From positions 1 through 22,661 of the forward strand of contig JACQVO010000232.1 of NCBI GenBank assembly GCA_016209725.1: a stretch of DNA of 22,661 bases, written 5' to 3'. Below are positions 14,802 to 22,108 of this stretch, in pieces. The notes under the pieces were generated by a model. The model had not been told where the DNA came from. It ran no database searches and worked only from the letters and a program-made list of their open reading frames with translations. This stretch comes from Candidatus Methylomirabilota bacterium (lineage in GTDB: Bacteria > Methylomirabilota > Methylomirabilia > Methylomirabilales > 2-02-FULL-66-22). The first letter of the stretch is position 1, and each line of letters starts with the position of its first letter. The position numbers were made by a program, and so were the translations under genes.

Positions 14802-16016
14802 TTACCACATGGCGTCGAGCAGTGGAAGGATTTCTTCCGCTCGCTCCACGCGCCTTGGGTTGGAGGCCATCAACGGATCATCCAGGACATGCTCGGCAAC
14901 GGCGGGAAAGTCCCGGCGGTCCGCACCGATCTCGCGCAGACGGGTGGGAAGCCCCATGCTGCGGATGAGCTTCCGCAGGGTTCGGGCCACGCGGGAGCCC
15001 ACCGTCTGTGGGTCCTCGCGCGGACCTGCCCGAAGACTCATGCAGTGAGCGATCTGATGCATCCGAACGCCGGCTTCCTTGGCGTTGAACTCAATGACTG
15101 CGGGCATCGTGAGGCATGAGGTTACCCCGTGAGGGACGCCCCAGCGCGCACCGACCTGATGACCGATGGCGTGGCTGAGTCCAAGACGGACGTTCATGAT
15201 CCCGAAGATGGCGAGCCACGCCCCGGTTTGGCAGTGGCCGCGGACCTCCAGGTCTACCGGATCTCCCGTCGATCGGGGAAGATGCGTGACGAGAGCCGCC
15301 AGGCCGGCCTGGGCCATGGCCTCGGTGACCGGCTGGCGGTCGTTTGAATAGAGGGTTTCGACGCAGTGGTCAATGGCCTTGACGCCCGAGGAGAGCCAGA
15401 GGTCGGATGGCGTTTCCAGCGTCAGCTCTGGATCCAGAATCACAAAGCGTGGCGCCAGGTTGTAGTAGATGAAGAGCTGCTTGCTCCGACTCTCTTCATG
15501 CTTCATGGATGCGGAGAATGTGAATTCCCCGCCGGAAAGCGTGGTCGGGATGGCAATGTGGGGGAGCACCGGCCCGCTCACCCGGACCGTTTCGAACGCC
15601 GAGACGGCGCTCCTCCGCTGCCGGGGCGTGATCAGCGGGGCAAGGTCGGACCATGCCTTGGCCCCGCTGGCCAGGAGCAGATTGCAGTCTTTGGTGGTGT
15701 CCGTCGCCGTCCCACCTCCCACGCTGACCAAGGTATCCGCGCCGCTCCGCTTGACTTCCTCTGTCGCGGCGAAAACGGCGCTCTCGGGGACGTGGGCTTT
15801 GGTCTCCGTGAAGACGCCGCACAGCCGGCTGCCCACGATCCCCTTCAGCCGGGCCAACCCTCGGGACCGCGCCACGCTCCGCGTCGTAATGGCGAAGACC
15901 CGCTTTGCGGCAAGCGACTGGAGGATGGCGTCTATGTATGCAAGGGCCCCCCGGCCGAAGGCCACCGCTTCGAGAGGCGGGACACAGTAGGTGGCGTAGG
16001 TTCCCTTTGGTTGCAT
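14802..16016 (-). CDS. Iron-containing alcohol dehydrogenase / maleylacetate reductase-like protein
   Basis: NAD(P)-dependent oxidoreductase of the group III (iron-activated) dehydrogenase fold. 404 residues. The N-terminal Rossmann-like half has DTLVSVGGGTATDTTK (94-109, glycine-rich cofactor loop), then AIPTTLSGGEFT (155-166). In the metal domain His217 (AIDHCVE), His282 and His296 (LSHAIGHQVGARWGVPHG) align with the three iron-binding histidines of FucO. The aspartate ligand position is Lys213 (GVKAIDH instead of GVDALTH), as in divergent or maleylacetate-reductase-type members. ATG 16016 has GAGGAGGA about 7 bases upstream. It lies 82 bases after the fused tctAB gene and probably shares its transcript. 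Likely substrate: an oxo- or hydroxy-acid. Confidence 0.85.
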   Translation of the reverse strand: MQPKGTYATYCVPPLEAVAFGRGALAYIDAILQSLAAKRVFAITTRSVARSRGLARLKGIVGSRLCGVFTETKAHVPESAVFAATEEVKRSGADTLVSVGGGTATDTTKDCNLLLASGAKAWSDLAPLITPRQRRSAVSAFETVRVSGPVLPHIAIPTTLSGGEFTFSASMKHEESRSKQLFIYYNLAPRFVILDPELTLETPSDLWLSSGVKAIDHCVETLYSNDRQPVTEAMAQAGLAALVTHLPRSTGDPVDLEVRGHCQTGAWLAIFGIMNVRLGLSHAIGHQVGARWGVPHGVTSCLTMPAVIEFNAKEAGVRMHQIAHCMSLRAGPREDPQTVGSRVARTLRKLIRSMGLPTRLREIGADRRDFPAVAEHVLDDPLMASNPRRVERAEEILPLLDAMW

Positions 16017-16098
16017 GGACCGTCCTCCTCATATGTTGTTCCGTCGGTCGCCCTGCCGCCAGGCTGGCGTGGTGCTGCGTCACCGGAAAGCACTGGAG

Positions 16099-18120
16099 TC
16101 AGAAAAATGATGGGAGGTTAAGCCAGAGGGACACATGACCGTCAGGGAAAGGGATGTGGAGAAGACGACCAAAGAAGCCGTAGGTAAAGGCCCAGGTCGC
16201 TGCCGTGAGGAGAAGACTGAGGGACCACTTTTCGTGAGCACCGATTTTGAGTAGGGCAAACGTACAGAGAGTCACCCCGGTGGAGAAGCCGAACAACCAA
16301 ATGGCTACGAAATACCCGGCCATCCAGGCGAAAATACCTGCCGTGCGACGATTAACGACATTCCTTGAGAGTTCTGACCCTTCCACCGCCACATCCCCAC
16401 CCGCGTTGCTGACCTTCCCCGTCAATTCCATGAGGCATTGGGTGATGACAAGACCCAGAACAGGAAAGCCAATCGCCCAAGGGAAGAGGCCCGCCCGAAA
16501 ATTGAACCGCCGACTCTCCCAGAGAGCCCACACAAGCCCGGCGAGGATCAGGAGAGTGAAGAGTATTCCCCAGTTCAACGGCGATGGCTCGGCCCCATTG
16601 GTGCTCGCCGCATTGGGGACCGAAGGCTGTCCTTTCTGCCTTCGCCTTGCTTGCCATCGCTGGAGGAGAGGATAGAAACCGCCAACCAGGGTTAACACCC
16701 CGATCGCCAGGACGCCTGGGCGTGCAAGCCAGGCGGCTCCATAGTTGTCGGTCGAGAGGAAAAGCCTGCTTTCAGCCAGAGGCCCGAGCACCAGGCCGAG
16801 AATCAAGGGTGGGCGCGGCCAGTTGAGCCGCTGCAATATCCAGCCCAGTCCCCCAAACATCAAGACAAGGACAAGATCTTCGAAGGTATTTTTTTCCGCG
16901 AAGGCCCCCAGAAAGATCAGCATGATAATCAGAGGGAGAAGGAGACTCCCCCGAATCTGGGTGACTCGTATCAGTTGTTTCAGGAAAAGGAAACAGAGCC
17001 CCACCGTAATGATGTTGGAGATGACGGTGATCCACACGAAGGAAAAGGTCAACCCCAGGTGTCCCTGCGGTTCCGGAATGAGCATGTCGGGACCGGGCAC
17101 CACCCCATGGATGAGAAAGGCCCCTAACAGAATCGCCATCGTGATGCTGGCGGGAATACCAAAAGCAATCGTGGTAATGAGGCTCCCTCCCAATGTGGAA
17201 TTATTGGCCGCTCCCGGCCCCAAGACCCCCTCAACGGCCCCCTTGCCGAATCGCTCTCTGTCCCGAGAGCTTTGTACCGCGTGGGCATAGGCCAACCATT
17301 GAGTCGTTGCACCTCCAATTCCGGGAATGACGGCCGCGTACGCACCAATCGCACTGCAGCGGATGACCATCCACCAGTGGCGGAAGGTGTCCTTGACGCC
17401 GTCCATGACACCCCCCAATTTCTCCACGCGCCCCCCGGCAATGGTTGACCTTTGAACTGCGAGATCGACGACTTCGGGGATCGCGAAAAATCCGAGGGTG
17501 ATAGGAACTAATCCAATTCCGTCCCACAGGAAGGTCTGGCCGAAGGTGTAGCGTTGAATCCCGGACATCGGGTCGAGCCCTACTGTCGCAAGAAAAAGAC
17601 CGAGTCCTCCCGAGATAAGACCTCGCAAGAAGTCTTGACCGCTCAAGGAGGCGACAAAGGTGATACCGAGGACGGCGAGCATGAAGAACTCCGGCGAGCC
17701 AAATGTCAGGACGAGGGGACGGACAACAGGGATAGCCGAGGCCAAGGCAAGGGCACCGAAGATCGCCCCCACCAAAGAACTCATAAGCACCGCTCCCAAT
17801 GCGCGTCCTGCCTCACCCTTCTTCGCCATGGGATGGCCATCTACAACGGTGGCCGCAGCGGTTGGCTCGCCCGGGACACCGACGAGAATCGAGGTGATGT
17901 CCCCGGTCGTGTTCACCACCGCCGTCATCCCGAGGAGAAAGCAGAAGGCCTCCACCGGATTCATCTTTACGATGAAGGGAAGCATGAGCGCAAGGGTCGT
18001 TGGACCCCCTAATCCCGGCAGGATCCCGACAAAAAAACCGATTGCGATGCCCAACAGCATCAGTCCAAAGGCAGTCCCCGACGCGATCTGAGTGAGGCCG
18101 AAGACCAATGCCTGGGCCAT
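16099..18120 (-). CDS. tctA: Tripartite tricarboxylate transporter permease, TctA-TctB fusion
   Basis: Membrane part of a TTT secondary importer for organic di/tricarboxylates. 673 residues. Residues 1 to about 490 are TctA, with GFFVGILPGLGGPTTLALML (28-47), MTAVVNTTGDITSILVGVPG (65-84), the second repeat AVIPGIGGATTQWLAY (263-278), and FGIPASITMAILLGAF. A charged, Pro/Asn-rich linker (about 491-515) joins a four-helix TctB domain (about 517-673; FNFRAGLFPWAIGFPVLGL, AGYFVAIWLFGFSTGV). TctB is normally a separate small protein; fused forms are known. ATG 18120 is preferred. An in-frame start at 18186 would place the first codons inside a perfect hairpin and add a non-family leader. Confidence 0.92.
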   Translation of the reverse strand: MAQALVFGLTQIASGTAFGLMLLGIAIGFFVGILPGLGGPTTLALMLPFIVKMNPVEAFCFLLGMTAVVNTTGDITSILVGVPGEPTAAATVVDGHPMAKKGEAGRALGAVLMSSLVGAIFGALALASAIPVVRPLVLTFGSPEFFMLAVLGITFVASLSGQDFLRGLISGGLGLFLATVGLDPMSGIQRYTFGQTFLWDGIGLVPITLGFFAIPEVVDLAVQRSTIAGGRVEKLGGVMDGVKDTFRHWWMVIRCSAIGAYAAVIPGIGGATTQWLAYAHAVQSSRDRERFGKGAVEGVLGPGAANNSTLGGSLITTIAFGIPASITMAILLGAFLIHGVVPGPDMLIPEPQGHLGLTFSFVWITVISNIITVGLCFLFLKQLIRVTQIRGSLLLPLIIMLIFLGAFAEKNTFEDLVLVLMFGGLGWILQRLNWPRPPLILGLVLGPLAESRLFLSTDNYGAAWLARPGVLAIGVLTLVGGFYPLLQRWQARRRQKGQPSVPNAASTNGAEPSPLNWGILFTLLILAGLVWALWESRRFNFRAGLFPWAIGFPVLGLVITQCLMELTGKVSNAGGDVAVEGSELSRNVVNRRTAGIFAWMAGYFVAIWLFGFSTGVTLCTFALLKIGAHEKWSLSLLLTAATWAFTYGFFGRLLHIPFPDGHVSLWLNLPSFF

Positions 18121-18148
18121 CCCTGTCACGGGAGAACATCCTTCAGTC

Positions 18149-18187
18149 CGTGCAACTCCCACCCGGTGTCCAGGTGGGAGTTGCACG
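18149..18187 (-). terminator. Perfect 15-bp-stem hairpin between tctC and tctAB
   Basis: cgtgcaactcccacc (18149-18163) and ggtgggagttgcacg (18173-18187) are perfectly complementary around a 9-base loop. It begins 8 bases after the tctC stop and ends about 29 bases before the tctAB start. There is no U-tract, so it is more likely a partial attenuator or an mRNA-stabilising hairpin protecting the upstream tctC message than a full terminator. Confidence 0.6.
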
Positions 18188-18194
18188 TGGCGGA

Positions 18195-19220
18195 TTATCG
18201 AAAAAGGACCTCTTGAAGTTTCGCCACGACGACAGGCTCTAAGCTGAAGAGACCGGCCACGGCTTTCTTTAACTCTTCACCCGTCACAAGATCAATATCC
18301 AGTCTGGCCCTGTCAGCCTCCTCGAGGAACTCCTTGTCTCTCAAGGTATCCTGGAAGGCCTTCGCAAGTGCCTGCACTCGTTCTTGAGGTGTGCCGGGAG
18401 GGAGGGCGAATGGTCGGGAAAATTCGCCGGACTTATGGAGACCTACATCAATCAGTTGGCGTGCCTCCTCGGTTCGGGCAAGACTCATGGCGAGGGGAAC
18501 CTTCGGCAAGTCCGCAAATGGTTTTGGAACCGCCTGCAATACGGCGACGACATCCCCCGATTCCAAAGACTTACGCCATGTGGCCCTCATACTCGCCCAC
18601 GCATAAGAGGTTCCCGCCACTTCTCCGCTCTCAACGGCGAGTCGCTGCTCAGAAGTTCCCTTGTAACCGGAGACCAGTTGAATCGGAAGTCCCAGTGCCG
18701 TCTTCGCGATCCTGATGGCATTGTCGGGTGCGGCGCCGGGAGCCTGTCCCGCCATCTTCACCGTCGTCTTGGAGGCCATCCATTTCTCGAGACTCGTGAT
18801 ACCACTCTTCTTGGAGAAAGCGAATACCGCCTCCTCCTTCGCGGAGGCCCCGATGAATTCGAATTTCTGTGCATCGAACTCAACCCCCTGCTGTTTCATG
18901 AGCTGATTAAAGAACAGGTTTCCAATGAAATGGCCGATGGTAAGACCATCGGGTTTCGCCACCCGAAAGAGGTGGTTCGCTGAAATAAGGCTTCCGGCTC
19001 CGGTCATGTTTTCAACGATGAGAGTGGGATTGCCGGGAATGTGCTTGGGCATATGCCGCGCAATCAACCTGGCGTACGCATCATAGCCCCCTCCAGCCGG
19101 TAGGCCAACAATGATGCGGATGACCTTGCCCTCAAAGAAGGGTGCGGCACCAAGCGCAATGCCCGAAAAGGATGTGATTCCAACCAGAACTGCCGCAATA
19201 GAGACAAGTGTCTTATGCAT
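18195..19220 (-). CDS. tctC: Tripartite tricarboxylate transporter substrate-binding protein (TctC/Bug family)
   Basis: Periplasmic receptor that delivers its ligand to the TctA-TctB permease. 341 residues. A signal peptide (MHKTLVSIAAVLVGITSFSG, cleavage near ALGA) precedes the Bug-family opening GKVIRIIVGLPAGGGYDAYARLIARH. IPGNPTLIVENMTGAGSLI and LFRVAKPDGLTIGHF follow; they correspond to the two ligand-carboxylate loops. The ATG at 19220 is chosen over the in-frame upstream start at 19340, because AGGAG is suitably placed and the signal peptide starts there. It overlaps the end of the MmgE/PrpD gene by 8 bases, so the two are translationally coupled. The real ligand is unknown. Confidence 0.92.
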   Translation of the reverse strand: MHKTLVSIAAVLVGITSFSGIALGAAPFFEGKVIRIIVGLPAGGGYDAYARLIARHMPKHIPGNPTLIVENMTGAGSLISANHLFRVAKPDGLTIGHFIGNLFFNQLMKQQGVEFDAQKFEFIGASAKEEAVFAFSKKSGITSLEKWMASKTTVKMAGQAPGAAPDNAIRIAKTALGLPIQLVSGYKGTSEQRLAVESGEVAGTSYAWASMRATWRKSLESGDVVAVLQAVPKPFADLPKVPLAMSLARTEEARQLIDVGLHKSGEFSRPFALPPGTPQERVQALAKAFQDTLRDKEFLEEADRARLDIDLVTGEELKKAVAGLFSLEPVVVAKLQEVLFR

Positions 19221-20634
19221 CCTGAATCTCCTCGCCCTCCCTCCTCGTCGGATTGAGAGCCGATAGGAATGTGATGATCGACAGGGTATCATCCTGCCGA
19301 TCCAGGGACAGGACCAAGTCAGCCATCCGCTCGGCCTCAACAGCGCCGATCACGCCTTCCACATTGACCAGGAATTTCTCTCGCAACGCCGCTTCGCCAA
19401 GCGGCTTCTGAGGACTGCCGAGATTGTGCTCCTCGACGCGCTCCAGCACGCGTCCATCTCGGAGTCGGATCTGCACCCATCCCTTGTACCGCTCGCGGCC
19501 AGGAGCATCGGGGTCGATCTGGTACGCCGTGCGTTCCGCCAACGCACGCACTCGCGGATCCGACCTGCGCTCTTCGGAGAAGCTGCGCGGGCCAATCTCG
19601 CCGAAGACCAGGGCTTCCGCGATGATATGCGGCAGGCTGATGCGCGCTGAGCCGACAGTACGCGGATTCCTCCTTTCCTCCGCGGGCTCACACACCAGAG
19701 CCACCATGTATTCGGCGACCGGACAGACAATACCGACGATCTCATCGCTCTGGAAGGCCTCGAGGCGACGGAGATGAAGCGCCGCGTCGATGAAGGAGTG
19801 AGTCACATGGGCTGTCGGGTACGGCTTGAATGAAACGTTGCGCGACTCCCACCGCTGTCCGATCCCATCGCAGATGACCGACGGGTCCACGGCCGCCTCA
19901 CCCTGCAAGTGGGTCCGGAATATTCCGAACTTTCCTTCAAGGCTTTCCGTCGGTCCCGTGACCCCCGCGGCTGCCAACTGGGCCGCCAACACTCCCGAGG
20001 ACGCCGCAAATCCGGTATGACAGAAGCGAACGTCGCTCCCGTCAAGCCACGCCTGCATGATCCCCGCACCGAAACTCGCGGCAATGCCGATGGCGTGTTG
20101 GGTTCTCACGGGGTCGAGGCCGAGGAACCGAGCCGCGGCGATGGTCGAGGCAAAGACTCCGAGGACGCCGGTCGGGTGGAGGCCTCGCCGGTGAAACTCG
20201 CCTGGCGCGGCCATGCCGATCCGACAACACGCCTCTACACCGGCAGCAACCGAGGCGATCAGTTCCCGTCCTGTTGCCGGCCGGTCACCGGCCAGGGCCA
20301 GCACCGCGCAAATTGCCGGGCTCGACGGGTGGATCACCGTGCTGTTGTGAGTATCGTCGTAATCAAGAGCCGCCGCCAGCGTACCGTTCGCAAACGCATT
20401 GAACAGTGGAAACCGGGTTGCGCCCGCCGGAGCAAACGCCCGCGTCTCCGATGCCGTAACGTACGTACGCGCCACCTTCTCAATGGCGGCCCCCACCGCG
20501 CTCCTCCGTCCCGAGACGCACACCCCGACCACGTCGAGGATACGCAGCTTCGTGGCGTCGGCAATGTCTGACGGAATGGAGGCAAAGTCGAGATTGGCCG
20601 CCCAACCCGCTACGCCGAGCGAGATCGACATCAT
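19213..20634 (-). CDS. MmgE/PrpD-family protein (2-methylcitrate dehydratase / iminodisuccinate epimerase fold)
   Basis: 473 residues, cytoplasmic. The family includes 2-methylcitrate dehydratase, cis-aconitate decarboxylase and iminodisuccinate epimerase, all acting on polycarboxylates. Family landmarks are AALDYDDTHNSTVIHPSSP (88-106) with Asp91, Thr95 and His102; RRGLHPTGVLG with His153; VRFCHTGFAA with His206; and FKPYPTAHVTHSFIDAA with Lys270. Where PrpD and cis-aconitate decarboxylase have a lysine in the third motif (TKPLH), this protein has Arg203 (VRFCH). The sequence starts ATGATG; AGGGATG lies upstream. It is the first gene of a unit with tctC, the tctA-tctB fusion, an Fe-ADH-like gene and a lyase, so its substrate is probably what that transporter imports. 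Confidence 0.88.
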   Translation of the reverse strand: MMSISLGVAGWAANLDFASIPSDIADATKLRILDVVGVCVSGRRSAVGAAIEKVARTYVTASETRAFAPAGATRFPLFNAFANGTLAAALDYDDTHNSTVIHPSSPAICAVLALAGDRPATGRELIASVAAGVEACCRIGMAAPGEFHRRGLHPTGVLGVFASTIAAARFLGLDPVRTQHAIGIAASFGAGIMQAWLDGSDVRFCHTGFAASSGVLAAQLAAAGVTGPTESLEGKFGIFRTHLQGEAAVDPSVICDGIGQRWESRNVSFKPYPTAHVTHSFIDAALHLRRLEAFQSDEIVGIVCPVAEYMVALVCEPAEERRNPRTVGSARISLPHIIAEALVFGEIGPRSFSEERRSDPRVRALAERTAYQIDPDAPGRERYKGWVQIRLRDGRVLERVEEHNLGSPQKPLGEAALREKFLVNVEGVIGAVEAERMADLVLSLDRQDDTLSIITFLSALNPTRREGEEIQDA

Positions 20635-20959
20635 GGCTGTTCATCCCTGATTCCCATCGCCGCGAAGTGAGTTCCGTAGCGGCAAAGGTCCCCGGGGGTG
20701 CCCCGAGGTGCTGGGCTGCGCGAGGGGTGGCCGGCGGGGGATCCATTGCGCTTATCCCTGCAATGGGTCGTCGCCGTGAACCCACGGGGCCTACCGATCC
20801 AGTCCCCTGGCCCCCCTTGATTCCGTCTACCGCGACGGCCCCGCTTCACGGACCCCAGCCCGGGGGCGCGACCCGGTGCCGGGACGCCCCAGCCTTCGCC
20901 GCAGCCCGGCGTCCAAAGGGGTACCCCCGGGGGCCGACGGCAACCAATGAATCCAGTCC
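20635..20959. other. GC-rich non-coding leader of the MmgE-tct unit
   Basis: No supported gene. Only short spurious frames occur. No convincing promoter boxes were found on the minus strand, although the promoter of the MmgE-tct unit would be expected here or in the adjoining IS remnant. Confidence 0.4.
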
Positions 20960-21463
20960 GTTACAAGTTAACTAAGCGGCATTGCCCGTTAGCCATGCTC
21001 CGGTTCCTCGCTCATACCGGCTGCTGGCCAAGCTGGTAGGACTTGCTCGCCCGGCGGCCCTGTGGGGACCCCCACCCGCCCACTCCGTGGGTTGCCGGGC
21101 GCCCTTTCCGAGCCCGCTTGGTTCCTGAGGGTGCCCGCTGGGCGGCGAGCATGGGGCAGCCCGTGGCTCCGTGTCAAGCGGAAATCGCCGGAAGACCACC
21201 TGGACACGAACGAGGCGCAGACTGGACCGCCCAGCGTCTGTATCATGCGGACTCGAGGAAGACCGTGGCTATGAGAGAATTCACCGCCAAGATCACGCGG
21301 CGATGACCCGCTGCCGGGAAACCGGCAACAGGTACCCCGCCGGCGGACTGATGGCATGGGCAGGCCAGAGCCCAAGAAGGGTGAAGACCTTTTCGATGAC
21401 CGCAGGCTGCTCGATGAAGGCGATGATCCGCATGGCGCTACCACACCGAGAGCACACGAGGGA
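20960..21463 (-). mobile_element. Decayed 3' end of an IS91-like element (copy B)
   Basis: Longer of two same-orientation remnants. It retains the transposase C-terminal codons (21293-21463) and about 330 bases of downstream terminal DNA. That DNA shares ordered blocks with 12730-12991, from gtgtcaagcggaaa to ggccagagcccaag. The left limit, near ttaactaagcggcattgcccgtt, is approximate; a similar but degenerate string lies at the left of copy A. Confidence 0.6.
21293..21463 (-). pseudogene. C-terminal fragment of an IS91-like transposase
   Basis: The last 56 codons read SLVCSRCGSAMRIIAF, then an IEQPAVIEKVFTLLGLW segment and SPPA before the stop. A CxxCG pair followed by MR-IAFI and a LGLW-SPP ending is characteristic of the C-terminal tail of IS91-family (Y2/REP-type) transposases. 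The frame stays open to 21955, but upstream of about 21475 it has no transposase character and runs into a palindromic repeat, so the catalytic part is lost. Confidence 0.65.
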
Positions 21464-21832
21464 GGTCACAGGGCCTGCCAATACCTGCAACCCTCCACAA
21501 GTCCTGGGATCAACCTGAGACGCCCCCTGTGAGATCGAGCGGGCCTCATTTGTCCTTGATTCCTTGCCATACCCTGGGGAGATTCGATGTCCCCGTCGCG
21601 TTCCATCAGGTGATGCTCCGGGCGTTAGAGGAGTGTCGCCTGTTCCGCGAGCTCGATTTCCCGACGGGTTCATCCATGGGTTGCGTGCCCGTGGTCGGCC
21701 CGCGCTGTTTGCACAGCTGCAGTGCGACCACTCCTCGTCCCCCTCGCCTCCTCGCACCTCGAATCGGTCGCGCCACTGCGGAAGCGCGGCTAATGAAAGT
21801 AAAGAGCGTAAGGAAGCAACGTCCCCTCTACA
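21464..21832. other. Non-coding interval upstream of the IS91 fragment
   Basis: Frames are open on both strands, but neither shows family motifs or a good ribosome site. A short plus-strand stretch around 21582-21670 (VAFHQVMLRALEECRLFRELDFPTG) looks faintly protein-like and could be a gene relic; nothing firmer can be said. Confidence 0.3.
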
Positions 21833-22108
21833 GTTCTCACGCAGAGATGCAAAGGCCGCCAAGATCGCACGGAATCCCTCGAAACATGCTGCCGCAGACC
21901 GGGAACATTCTGGCCGCAGTGAACCGGCACCATGTGGGACGTCCCGGCTCGTCATTGCGTTCTTGGCGAGCTTGGCGGTTCAATTGCACTTTCTGGATTA
22001 GTCCGGGGAAACTCGGAGAGGCGGTTCGGAGGATTTCGGACCGGGGGCTTCGCTTATCCCGCCTAGGCGGGACCGGCAACTCTTTGCGATCCTTGCGGTG
22101 AAAGTTCT
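21833..22108. repeat. Imperfect palindromic (MITE-like) repeat with internal inverted copies
   Basis: The left arm (about 21833-21865: ctcacgcagagatgcaaag, then gccgccaagatcgc) pairs imperfectly with the right arm (about 22076-22108: ctttgcgatccttgcggtga). A second inner pair, ccgccaagatcgc and gcgagcttggcgg (about 21968-21981), repeats the motif. This gcagaga-gcaaagg type of palindrome resembles small non-autonomous repeats scattered in environmental genomes. Its right part covers the end of the acyltransferase gene. Confidence 0.5.
22057..22072. repeat. Perfect 16-bp palindrome TCCCGCCTAGGCGGGA
   Basis: It is fully self-complementary and contains the stop codon (22063-22065) of the acyltransferase gene. 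It could act as a transcription-stop hairpin, a regulator site or the tip of the surrounding repeat. Confidence 0.55.

Noticed and set aside
18121..18186. Earlier start at 18186 for the TctA-TctB gene
   Set aside because: The extra 22 codons lie in the perfect hairpin and do not resemble TctA, whose usual N-terminus begins at 18120.
21293..21955. A 220-codon leftward frame as a complete gene
   Set aside because: Its start lies in a palindromic repeat and only the last 56 codons resemble a protein family (IS91-like transposase tail).
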